From a virus, in the IMG/VR virus record IMGVR_UViG_3300031884_000080, positions 1-34,496 of that record: a stretch of 34,496 nucleotides of DNA. One strand, 5' to 3'. Position 1 is the stretch's first letter. Each line of letters begins with the position of its first letter. A program made the translations under genes and the position numbers. The notes beneath the pieces are model-generated. The model searched no databases. It was given only the letters and a program-made list of their open reading frames with translations, and had not been told where the DNA came from. This document shows, piece by piece, positions 12,448 to 18,905 of this stretch.

Positions 12448-12523
12448 TTGCGGATGAAGGATTTGAACCTCCGATCTCCAGCTTATGAGACTGGCGGGAA
12501 TAACCGAACTTCCCCAATCCGCC
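12448..12523 (-). tRNA. Initiator-like tRNA-Met (anticodon CAU)
   Basis: 76 nt. Loop CTCATAA, T8-G9, T loop TTCAAAT and the end CCGCA-A match tRNA-fMet. Position 1 is G and 72 is A, an unpaired end as in bacterial initiators (C1-A72 in E. coli). The anticodon stem lacks the usual three G-C pairs of initiators, so the role is likely but not sure. Confidence 0.8.
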
Positions 12524-12535
12524 AAGTTTAAATGG

Positions 12536-12606
12536 CATGGGCGGTAGGAATTGAACCCACTCCAAGAGGTTTGGAAGCTCTTGTGCTACCATTACACTAC
12601 GCCCAA
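12536..12606 (-). tRNA. tRNA-Trp (anticodon CCA)
   Basis: 71 nt, acceptor with T1-T72 mismatch then TGGGCG/CGCCCA, loop TTCCAAA with C31-C39 mismatch, T arm GTGGG-TTCAATT-CCTAC, G73 as in tRNA-Trp. The mismatches lower confidence in the anticodon. Confidence 0.72.
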
Positions 12607-12607
12607 G

Positions 12608-12679
12608 CTGGTCATCTTGGATTCGAACCAAGAACCACCCGATTAACAGTCGGGTGCTCTGCCGTTGAGCTAATGACCA
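12608..12679 (-). tRNA. tRNA-Asn (anticodon GUU)
   Basis: 72 nt, acceptor TGGTCAT/ATGACCA, stem CCCGA/TCGGG, loop CTGTTAA, T loop TTCGAAT, G73 as in Asn. First tRNA of the long array; its 5' end directly follows the terminator U-tract. Confidence 0.93.
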
Positions 12680-12680
12680 A

Positions 12681-12711
12681 TAAAAAAACCCCGTCTATTT
12701 TATGACGGGGC
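12681..12711 (-). terminator. Intrinsic terminator / attenuator ahead of tRNA-Asn
   Basis: Minus-strand CCCCGUC/GACGGGG (7 pairs plus a flanking G-U), then seven U. The alternative stem GGGGUUU (12725-12731) with AAGCCCC (12707-12713) uses the same 5' arm, so the two folds exclude each other. Confidence 0.85.
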
Positions 12712-12731
12712 TTAATAAAACATAAAACCCC

Positions 12732-12818
12732 TTACGATTCAATTGTCCAATCGGCAATTGACATGTTTCCATTATCATTGCCTGTATTCATTGTGGTGTA
12801 AGCGTTTTTCTCGTTCAT
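12732..12818 (-). CDS. Putative 28-aa Asn-rich leader peptide
   Basis: ATG at 12818 is exactly six bases after TATAAT, so the transcript would begin at or next to the start codon (leaderless). The 28 codons include Asn at positions 2, 5, 11, 14, 16 and 18. The UAA stop is directly followed by GGGGUUU, the possible antiterminator strand, and then by the terminator and tRNA-Asn. The order promoter, peptide, alternative hairpins, tRNA-Asn matches amino-acid-operon attenuators. Translation is not proven. Confidence 0.55.
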   Translation of the reverse strand: MNEKNAYTTMNTGNDNGNMSIADWTIES

Positions 12819-12824
12819 GTCTTT

Positions 12825-12854
12825 ATTATAGCATACTCAATATAATAATGTCAA
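12825..12854 (-). promoter_or_regulatory. Consensus promoter TTGACA-N18-TATAAT for the tRNA-Asn array
   Basis: Perfect hexamers at 12849-12854 and 12825-12830, abutting the stop codon of the cupin gene. Predicted start at about 12818. Confidence 0.8.
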
Positions 12855-13379
12855 TTAATAGTTGGTCTGGCAATATGAAATTGCTGCACGTGGAGTTTTA
12901 GCAAGAATTTCATGCCATGTACCCTTTGGTACATAAATTACATCTCCTGGGTTAAGTTCATATGCCACTCTGTTTGCACGATCCCCACCAATCATCCAGT
13001 TGACTGTACCAATACATTGCCAATAAAATACATCAGTAGGGTCATTGTGCAAGTTTGTACTTGGCTCTCTTGTAGTAAAACTTACAATAGAAAATGATGT
13101 GGAGATATTTGGATTGACTTTTTGAATAACCTCCATATTTGTCTGAGCCTGTGGGATAGTTCTATGAGAATGATCTATAGTTGCTGTTAATTGATACCAC
13201 CAATGGGCATAACCATATGTCTGATGCACTTCTCTAACACCCTCATCTGGCTGAAATGTGGCATATTGAATGTGATCTATAAAGCTTTGCCATTCTGGTG
13301 TATTATCAAATAAACCTTTAAAAACAACAACTTCGCCATTTGCTCTGGCTTGATCAATATTCTCTTTTGTAAACTCCAT
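12855..13379 (-). CDS. JmjC/cupin-type Fe(II)/2-oxoglutarate oxygenase
   Basis: 174-aa double-stranded beta-helix protein. Metal ligands fit H111-x-D113 in LHNDPTDVFYWQ and H156 in VPKGTWHEI; NPGDVIYVP is the classic cupin turn. JmjC hydroxylases modify proteins, nucleic acids or small molecules; the target is unknown. It follows the sugar genes and has GGGGAA before its ATG and a TTACAA-N17-TATAAT promoter in the end of the SGNH gene. Confidence 0.78.
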   Translation of the reverse strand: MEFTKENIDQARANGEVVVFKGLFDNTPEWQSFIDHIQYATFQPDEGVREVHQTYGYAHWWYQLTATIDHSHRTIPQAQTNMEVIQKVNPNISTSFSIVSFTTREPSTNLHNDPTDVFYWQCIGTVNWMIGGDRANRVAYELNPGDVIYVPKGTWHEILAKTPRAAISYCQTNY

Positions 13380-13402
13380 GATATTCCCCTATCTATACTA
13401 TA

Positions 13403-13431
13403 ATTATAGCACTTCTTTTATTTTATTGTAA
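13403..13431 (-). promoter_or_regulatory. Promoter TTACAA-N17-TATAAT for the cupin gene
   Basis: -35 at 13426-13431 and -10 at 13403-13408, overlapping the 3' end of the SGNH hydrolase gene. Confidence 0.5.
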
Positions 13432-14369
13432 TACATTTCTGCCCAGTGCAAATGTCTATGATATCCAGAATGTGGCAGCCTCATGGATACATCTGGTAAG
13501 TTGTAATGATAGTCATATGCATAATGGAATGGATAGTCTTCCTGTGTTTTATATTCCTGGTGGCATCTAATATCATCCCAGCCCCTCATTTTAAAATCAT
13601 TCAAAACGACGGACATATCATTATCTGGGTTGTCATAGCCACCACCCTCTAGGCCGTTAGGAAAATCTATTCTTGTTGAATCTGGCAGATAATATTCAAA
13701 ATGTTTTTTAACAAAATCTTCGTATTCATCTTTAATTTTAACAGACCAAGTTGACCAAATTAATTTAATGTTATTCATCTTGCAAAAAACTTCTAACATT
13801 TTTATATGATCAAGGTTTGAATAATATATCCATTCCACTGGCAAGATGTTTTCATAATCATATGGGTACTCATCTTCAAATTTGAATCTGTCTTTTGACC
13901 AAAATATGTCTGCAATATAACTGTTATCTCTAAAAAAATTAGCTCTTTCAAAATTAGCAAAGTTGCAAATTACATATTCTGGAAGGTAATTATATTTATT
14001 TATGAAGCCAAAAAACGCTGAAATATTTTTCATTGGTGAAGCACCATTGTAAGATATGTTGCCTACTCTAAAATCAATTTTATTTTTTAATTTATCTTGT
14101 AATATATTTGGCCAGATCATGTCTGTTGGAAGGCCCAGTCCAAATGTTACAGAACAGCCCATAGTTATTACATTCGGTTTTGTTGATAAGTCAACTGTCC
14201 TAATCCCATCAGAATTAAATTGGTAATTGTAGTTTTCATTTGGGTTTTCAGAATGTTGGGATACAATATTTTCTGTTCTTGAAAAATCAAAATTTAATAA
14301 TGGATTACCGTCAGTTAAATACTGTCCGCCATGTGGTGGATGGTGTGGGGTAAAATACCTAAACAGCAT
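13404..14369 (-). CDS. SGNH/GDSL-like hydrolase
   Basis: 321 aa. NVITMGCSVTFGLGLPTDMI (about residues 66-85) is GDSL block I with the nucleophile Ser, GNISYNGAS supplies block II Gly and Asn, and the end SGYHRHLHWAEMYYNKI provides the late His. SGNH enzymes de-esterify or O-acetylate/deacetylate sugars. With the neighbouring sugar genes it may decorate or trim surface glycans of the host or virion. Its ATG overlaps the stop of a small basic ORF (TAATG). Confidence 0.7.
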   Translation of the reverse strand: MLFRYFTPHHPPHGGQYLTDGNPLLNFDFSRTENIVSQHSENPNENYNYQFNSDGIRTVDLSTKPNVITMGCSVTFGLGLPTDMIWPNILQDKLKNKIDFRVGNISYNGASPMKNISAFFGFINKYNYLPEYVICNFANFERANFFRDNSYIADIFWSKDRFKFEDEYPYDYENILPVEWIYYSNLDHIKMLEVFCKMNNIKLIWSTWSVKIKDEYEDFVKKHFEYYLPDSTRIDFPNGLEGGGYDNPDNDMSVVLNDFKMRGWDDIRCHQEYKTQEDYPFHYAYDYHYNLPDVSMRLPHSGYHRHLHWAEMYYNKIKEVL

Positions 14370-14455
14370 TAATATATGACCTTTGAACTTTTGATCTTTC
14401 TGTATTTAAGTTTAAACTTTATCTTATTGATTATTCGCTTTATACGCTTTTTCAT
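14369..14455 (-). CDS. Very basic 28-aa ORF
   Basis: ATG overlaps the stop of the fucosyltransferase-like gene (ATGA) and its TAA overlaps the next ATG (TAATG), so it is coupled at both ends. About half the residues are Lys or Arg (starts MKKRIKRIINKIKFKLKYRK). Helical and cationic; could bind nucleic acid or membrane, or merely be a coupling ORF. Confidence 0.5.
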   Translation of the reverse strand: MKKRIKRIINKIKFKLKYRKIKSSKVIY

Positions 14456-15486
14456 ACTCTTAATTTGCTCTCTACCCAATCTCTTTCCCAGGTGATTCCT
14501 TGTGCGTTCTTAGACCATGAGTAAGGCTTATAGTCTTTATCGTAAACATCAAATGGAGATCCCGACCCTGGATAATATTTATAACTTTCATCTATTATAT
14601 TATTTCTAAGTTGAAATATCATGTTGCCAAAAGTTGATCTTGGAGTTGCCACAAAGTCTTCTGATTTGACCATTACAAGCATACTTATCAATGCTAGTAC
14701 AATTTCATTGTGAAATGGTAGGGCTTTAAAATCTTCCGCAAAATTTTCAAGTATAACATTTTCTAATGATATTAAATTATAATCAGAATTGCTCAATATT
14801 GGATTGTCAAAATTATCTACGCTGCATATGATTGGTAGACTCTTATCATTAAACTTTTCAATTCCCGCATCAAAATTTTCTTTTGTAAATTTATAATATT
14901 GGTGATGATCGTACATGATTCTAATGTGCGTACCATTATATCTGCCCAAACTCTTGGAAACTTTGTCAGCTAATTCAACATATGGCTGCTTAAATTTCAA
15001 TCTACTTATAGACTCATCCATTTCAATAGTTCTATTAAAAAAGAATCTACTATAAGGGATTAAAGTCAAAGTTAAAATATTATCCAATTCATCATTTATC
15101 TTAAATTGTTTTTTACCAGAAGCAAATATATCAATGTTTGTTTCGTCTTCTGTGCAATTCATAAAATGATGCTGAGTATTAACCATGTTTACATTTAATC
15201 TATCTTTAATATACAAATCATTTGGATGAATAACTACATTATCATATGAAAAATCCACTAAATCAAATAAAGATGGATTGCTTGAATCAAGTATACTATT
15301 TAATTTTGATACATCTGTATTGTTTATATCTTCTGTTTGAGGGTTTTGTATGCTTTGTCCATTATCATTCCAAACTAAATCTATTTGATCATTTTTAAAC
15401 AATCCAGCGAATCCCGCCAAAAGTTGCAGGCTGTAAAATTGATTACCTAGTCCGTTGTTTGAATATCCTATAAAAGTTAATCTCAT
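14452..15486 (-). CDS. Fucosyltransferase-like glycosyltransferase
   Basis: 344 aa. Starts MRLTFIGYSNNGLGNQFYSL; GLGNQ near the N-terminus, HIR in GTHIRIMYDHH and SEDFVATPRSTFGNMIFQLR near the C-terminus form the pattern of GDP-fucose-type transferases (GT11/GT23-related fold). The sugar donor is not certain. The frame is open to 15564 but 15486 gives an ATGA overlap with the dehydrogenase stop and the family N-terminus. Codon use is AT-rich like the rest of this module. Confidence 0.62.
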   Translation of the reverse strand: MRLTFIGYSNNGLGNQFYSLQLLAGFAGLFKNDQIDLVWNDNGQSIQNPQTEDINNTDVSKLNSILDSSNPSLFDLVDFSYDNVVIHPNDLYIKDRLNVNMVNTQHHFMNCTEDETNIDIFASGKKQFKINDELDNILTLTLIPYSRFFFNRTIEMDESISRLKFKQPYVELADKVSKSLGRYNGTHIRIMYDHHQYYKFTKENFDAGIEKFNDKSLPIICSVDNFDNPILSNSDYNLISLENVILENFAEDFKALPFHNEIVLALISMLVMVKSEDFVATPRSTFGNMIFQLRNNIIDESYKYYPGSGSPFDVYDKDYKPYSWSKNAQGITWERDWVESKLRV

Positions 15487-16766
15487 GAATATGGCATCTT
15501 TCCTGGGAATACACTGAATACTCCGTACTGAAGCGGTATAGTTGGAACTCCATGATATCCCCAAACATCTATTACCATTGAATTAATTGGTATTGATATC
15601 TTCTTAAATATATCGTGGGGTGTACCGATAAAAAATATTTTTGGTTGATCTACATTCAATATCTCATCTTTAACAATTGGATCAAATACAATAAAATCAA
15701 CGCCTAACTCTGTCAAATAATATTCTAGGAGTTTTACGGGGCTTCCTACCGTTAGATTGATATTCTTTTTATACGCCTCTCCCAAAATTACAACTTGTTG
15801 GTTTCTTCTGTCTTGGTGTCTTTTGATAAACTTAGCCATTTCATATGTCTGATCATCTCTAGTCTTAGCAACAAACTCAAAAATATTTGATGATAAGTCA
15901 AGTTTTGTAGCTAGGTAAGACATGGCTATCTGGTCTCTTGGGTGGCATCCTCCACCATCTCCCAATCCTGCTCTCATGTAAGCTGGGGATATAATTCTCT
16001 TATTTGCAGATGTGATAACATTTATCACTTCATCAACATCTCCGCCATTTTTTCTTGTCATCTCTGCTAGTGCGTTAGCGAAAATAATCTTCATACCAAT
16101 AAATGTATTATAAGCTACTTTAGCTAATTCAGCAGATTCTATTCTCACAACATGGATAAACGCTTGAGTGATGGCTCTGTATAAATTTGCAATTTCGTGG
16201 GGATATGGAGCGTCATCTTCTTTACCGATAAGTACAAATTCTGGATACAAGAAATCTTCAATTGTAGTGCCCATGGCAATAAAATATGGGTTGTAAAGAA
16301 TGTTAACTCTATCACGAATATTTTGGTAGATAGGCAGGATATTGTCTCTCATAGTTCCTGGAAGCATTGTTGATATCACAACAATGTTTATCTTTTTGTT
16401 TGGATTTTGATCAAGAATAGCCTTTATGTCTTGGTTACATTTAATAATATATGAATAATTAAAGTCTTGAACGTCATCTGGGACAGGGGTAATCCCCTCA
16501 AATTTTTCTTCATGGGGAGTTTGAACAGCAATAAAAACTGTATCTGAATTGACAATTACTGATTCTAAATTATCTTGAAAGTTCACTCTTCCAGAGTTTA
16601 AATAAATATCTATATCTTTTTCCATATAAGGAACTTTTTTATTCTCTATATAGTTTTTTACTTCTGGATTTAAATCATATCCAAGTATTTCAGAGTTTAA
16701 TGCTGTGCTCATGGCTAATGCACAGGGCAAACCTAATTTGCCTAAGCCTACGAATCCAATATTCAT
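15483..16766 (-). CDS. UDP-glucose/GDP-mannose dehydrogenase family enzyme
   Basis: 427 aa, full length. Rossmann motif GFVGLGKLGLPCA (4-16), VISTMLPGTM (130-139), ESAELAKVAYN with Lys216 and Asn220, and the catalytic GGGCHPRDQ with Cys274, then the C-terminal domain. The family oxidises a nucleotide sugar twice to a uronic acid with NAD+. The substrate (UDP-glucose, UDP-ManNAc or GDP-mannose) cannot be told. It lacks a ribosome-binding site and starts only nine bases after TATAAT. Confidence 0.87.
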   Translation of the reverse strand: MNIGFVGLGKLGLPCALAMSTALNSEILGYDLNPEVKNYIENKKVPYMEKDIDIYLNSGRVNFQDNLESVIVNSDTVFIAVQTPHEEKFEGITPVPDDVQDFNYSYIIKCNQDIKAILDQNPNKKINIVVISTMLPGTMRDNILPIYQNIRDRVNILYNPYFIAMGTTIEDFLYPEFVLIGKEDDAPYPHEIANLYRAITQAFIHVVRIESAELAKVAYNTFIGMKIIFANALAEMTRKNGGDVDEVINVITSANKRIISPAYMRAGLGDGGGCHPRDQIAMSYLATKLDLSSNIFEFVAKTRDDQTYEMAKFIKRHQDRRNQQVVILGEAYKKNINLTVGSPVKLLEYYLTELGVDFIVFDPIVKDEILNVDQPKIFFIGTPHDIFKKISIPINSMVIDVWGYHGVPTIPLQYGVFSVFPGKMPYS

Positions 16767-16775
16767 GTTGTTTAT

Positions 16776-16784
16776 ATTATATCA
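16776..16784 (-). promoter_or_regulatory. Extended -10 promoter (TGATATAAT) for the sugar module
   Basis: Predicted start about 16769, three bases before the dehydrogenase ATG, so the mRNA is essentially leaderless. The run of eight A upstream may act as an UP-like element. Confidence 0.55.
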
Positions 16785-16819
16785 CAATAACATTTTTTTT
16801 TAGTAAAACATTTAAAAAG

Positions 16820-16894
16820 TCCGACAGGCTGGATTTGAACCAGCGATACATACCTTATAAGAGTACTTCCAAAACCAGGCTAGAATACTGTCGG
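16820..16894 (-). tRNA. tRNA-Ile (anticodon UAU)
   Basis: 75 nt, acceptor CCGACAG/CTGTCGG, stem GTACT/GGTAT, loop CTTATAA, T arm GCTGG-TTCAAAT-CCAGC, A73. It reads AUA directly, without lysidine, a codon common in AT-rich genes. Follows the candidate ncRNA by 11 bases. Confidence 0.88.
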
Positions 16895-16905
16895 TTAAAA
16901 GTAAG

Positions 16906-17025
16906 GTACGGTAAGCAATTCCAGCACATTGAATGGCTGCCCTATCTATCCACATGAACTCATTCACGCTCACACGGGTATGTATATGTAACTATAACAT
17001 CCTAAGAAAGTGTTGCTTACCGTAC
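16906..17025 (-). ncRNA. Candidate structured ncRNA, about 120 nt
   Basis: Bounded by a perfect 13-base inverted repeat, GUACGGUAAGCAA (17013-17025) and UUGCUUACCGUAC (16906-16918). The promoter at 17032-17061 places the transcript start at the first paired base. Inside are a GCGUGAA/UUCAUGU hairpin and small stems. After the closing stem come CUUACUUUU and then tRNA-Ile(UAU). No protein frame is convincing. I do not recognise an RNA family; Y RNA and 6S RNA features were not found. Confidence 0.6.
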
Positions 17026-17031
17026 TCTTAT

Positions 17032-17061
17032 ATTATACTATAATGTATTATTTAATGTCAA
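17032..17061 (-). promoter_or_regulatory. Consensus promoter TTGACA-N18-TATAAT for ncRNA and tRNA-Ile
   Basis: -35 at 17056-17061 within the hsp20 end, -10 at 17032-17037. Same spacing as the tRNA-Asn, tRNA-Arg and hsp20 promoters. Confidence 0.8.
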
Positions 17062-17581
17062 TAAGTCTTGGACGCTCTTCTTTTGGAAGTTCACGTACAA
17101 GCTTGACTGTTAGAATTCCGTCTTCAAATGTAGCAGATCGGACTTCAACATATTCCGCCAAAGCAAATGCACGAGAAAATGAACGGGTTCCAATGCCCTT
17201 ATGGGCATAATTCTTTTCACCATTCTCTTTAATTGATCCTGTAATGATCAATGCATTTTTTTCTTGCTCAACTGAGATGTCTTTCTTGGAGAATCCCGCC
17301 ACTGCAAATTCAATAAGGAATGTATCTTCATCCTCTTTGACTACATTGTATGGTGGGTAATTGCCAGAATTTTTGACAATTTTTTCCCCAATTTTTTCTA
17401 GATTCTTTACTTGCTCATCCCATCCAATAAAATTACTGGAGATGTTTGAGCCATTATATACTGTGTATACTGCTGGAGATGCAGTTGCTGTTGTTGTGAT
17501 TGATGTGCCAAATGCATTCAAAGTGCTATTTGTTCCTGCTGTATACATTGCGAAGGCAGAGTTGCCGTTTAGTTGTGTCAT
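17048..17581 (-). CDS. hsp20: Hsp20 / alpha-crystallin small heat-shock protein
   Basis: 177 aa. The alpha-crystallin domain spans about residues 75-165 (NYPPYNVVKEDEDTFLIEFA, GFSKKDISVEQEKNALIITG, GIGTRSFSRAFALAEYVEV, FEDGILTVKL) and an IDI motif sits at the C-terminus for oligomerisation. It keeps unfolded proteins soluble. IbpA-type Hsp20 is frequent in phages. The Thr/Ser/Asn-rich first 50 residues are unusual and perhaps disordered. It has its own strong promoter and a UUCG hairpin at the predicted 5' end. Confidence 0.9.
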   Translation of the reverse strand: MTQLNGNSAFAMYTAGTNSTLNAFGTSITTTATASPAVYTVYNGSNISSNFIGWDEQVKNLEKIGEKIVKNSGNYPPYNVVKEDEDTFLIEFAVAGFSKKDISVEQEKNALIITGSIKENGEKNYAHKGIGTRSFSRAFALAEYVEVRSATFEDGILTVKLVRELPKEERPRLIDIK

Positions 17582-17612
17582 TTTAACCCCTTTCAGCGAG
17601 TTAGTTTAGTTT

Positions 17613-17633
17613 CGGAATCCCGAAGGCATTCCG
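17613..17633 (-). other. 5'-leader hairpin with UUCG tetraloop (hsp20)
   Basis: Minus-strand CGGAAU-(G)-CC-UUCG-GG-AUUCCG: eight pairs, one bulged G, C(UUCG)G loop. Its base sits at the predicted start site. Confidence 0.65.
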
Positions 17634-17640
17634 TATATAT

Positions 17641-17670
17641 ATTATATCAAATAATTTGATTATTTGTCAA
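17641..17670 (-). promoter_or_regulatory. hsp20 promoter TTGACA-N18-TATAAT with palindrome in spacer
   Basis: -35 at 17665-17670, extended -10 TGATATAAT at 17641-17649. ATCAAA-TTA-TTTGAT at 17646-17660 is an inverted repeat within the spacer and could be an operator. Confidence 0.75.
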
Positions 17671-18410
17671 GGAGTTGTGTTATTTGAGGAGCGATTGCCG
17701 TATCCAGCACTTGGCTTACCATCATTTTCATATGTGGCTTTTGATGGGAAGTAATATCTATCGTCTTGATTTTGTGAATGGAATCCTGGATCAAATATAC
17801 CATGGCTAGCGGGTGAGAATACTCCATCCCAAATTGATTTATTTGTATCTGGAATTACATCATGATCATTTCCAAGATCACCGCATCCGCATGTCATGCA
17901 TTTGTGCACATTTGAATCTGCATATTCTGATGGAGATTGTGCGGTTCTTGTTTCATCACCCAGTAGGTTAACCTGTGGGTTATTTAATCCTTCAAGGGCT
18001 TTTTCAGCTTCTTCTTTTGTTAAGTAACAACCCGATGATTGGGCTGTTCCGCTTTTCATGACTGCCCATCCGTGTTGACAATCAGGGGTATTAAATTCTA
18101 TATACCAACCATCCCCGCCAGTTAATAATAATTTTTCCATAGCTTTTTTAGCTGGAATGCAATTTGGGACAGTCTTACCATCTTGTTCTTTTGTACCAGC
18201 ATACTCATACCCATCCCAGCAAGGCCCCTGCCCCTTTTGCAAGCAAGACAAACACTTTAATGTTTTTGAACTTGCCTCTGGAACATTAGAATACAAAGCT
18301 CCTAACTGAGCTTGTGCTTCTGCTTTATTTGGGTGGGAACCAACAACTTTACCAGTGGCATCTACCACTACGTTGTATTTTGATCCTGATCTAGCTATAT
18401 GATATGGCAT
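17667..18410 (-). CDS. Phage protein with KTG-type N-terminal domain and Cys-rich middle
   Basis: 247 aa. Residues 1-45 (HIARSGSKYNVVVDATGKVV ... KAEAQAQLGALY) match the short domain found at the end of many phage capsid-maturation and structural proteins. Then CLSCLQKGQGPCWDGYEYAG and VPNCIPAKKAM, another phage structural pattern, a central GWAVMKSGTAQSSG region and CMTCGCGDLGN. A virion-related role is inferred. ATG lies six bases after TATAAT with no ribosome-binding site, so probably leaderless. Confidence 0.62.
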   Translation of the reverse strand: MPYHIARSGSKYNVVVDATGKVVGSHPNKAEAQAQLGALYSNVPEASSKTLKCLSCLQKGQGPCWDGYEYAGTKEQDGKTVPNCIPAKKAMEKLLLTGGDGWYIEFNTPDCQHGWAVMKSGTAQSSGCYLTKEEAEKALEGLNNPQVNLLGDETRTAQSPSEYADSNVHKCMTCGCGDLGNDHDVIPDTNKSIWDGVFSPASHGIFDPGFHSQNQDDRYYFPSKATYENDGKPSAGYGNRSSNNTTP

Positions 18411-18416
18411 ACTCTA

Positions 18417-18422
18417 ATTATA
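18417..18422 (-). promoter_or_regulatory. -10 box placing transcription start at the ATG of 17667-18410
   Basis: TATAAT, six-base gap, ATG at 18410, as for the DUF2061-like gene and the Asn-rich leader. Confidence 0.45.
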
Positions 18423-18425
18423 CCA

Positions 18426-18905
18426 TTACTGATATATAAGAACTTCAGCCAAATCGCCTGGAGTCACTAAATATTCTGGCTTATTAACTAATTGAATTCC
18501 AGCAGCTGCATAACAGATTGCTGCAAATTCAGAACAAATGATTCCTTGTCTGACAGCCAACTTTTCAACAAGCTTACCCTTCAACAACTTCAAGCCCAAA
18601 ATTCTGAGAGCTAGAACAGCAATGTCTAGGAAACCATATACTGTTCCTATTAGGCTTTGAGCCTTCTTGAATATAATATCTCTTTGCTCATCTGTCAAAT
18701 CTTGATGTTGATTCCATGCAATTTTTTTATATTTGTCTACATGGCTGATTATAATACCTTTGCCTGGGGTTGCTTCAGCAATTAATCCATTCCCCAAATA
18801 TACTACTACATGGTTCCATCTTGACAGATTTCCGACTTGTATAAGTCTAGCTGCTGCCCCATTTGTTCTTACTACTCCAAAATCACCTTTACGTGGTTGG
18901 TACAT
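18426..18905 (-). CDS. Permuted NlpC/P60 (YiiX-like) papain-fold hydrolase
   Basis: 159 aa with the circularly permuted order: RKGDFGVVRT, then His32 in WNHVVVYLG, and the nucleophile Cys124 in GIICSEFAA late in the chain. Members cleave peptide or amide bonds in cell walls or acyl groups. It lies in the lysis block with a CHAP endolysin, so a cell-wall role is likely but unproven. No signal peptide. Confidence 0.78.
   Translation of the reverse strand: MYQPRKGDFGVVRTNGAAARLIQVGNLSRWNHVVVYLGNGLIAEATPGKGIIISHVDKYKKIAWNQHQDLTDEQRDIIFKKAQSLIGTVYGFLDIAVLALRILGLKLLKGKLVEKLAVRQGIICSEFAAICYAAAGIQLVNKPEYLVTPGDLAEVLIYQ

Noticed and set aside
10938-12631. Several short open frames in the tRNA array
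   Set aside because: They run through confirmed tRNA cloverleaves without ribosome-binding sites.
16906-17025. ncRNA as a Y RNA or 6S RNA
   Set aside because: No Ro-binding GNCGAA-type motif, no tRNA-mimic T loop, no central 6S-like bubble, and shorter than 6S.
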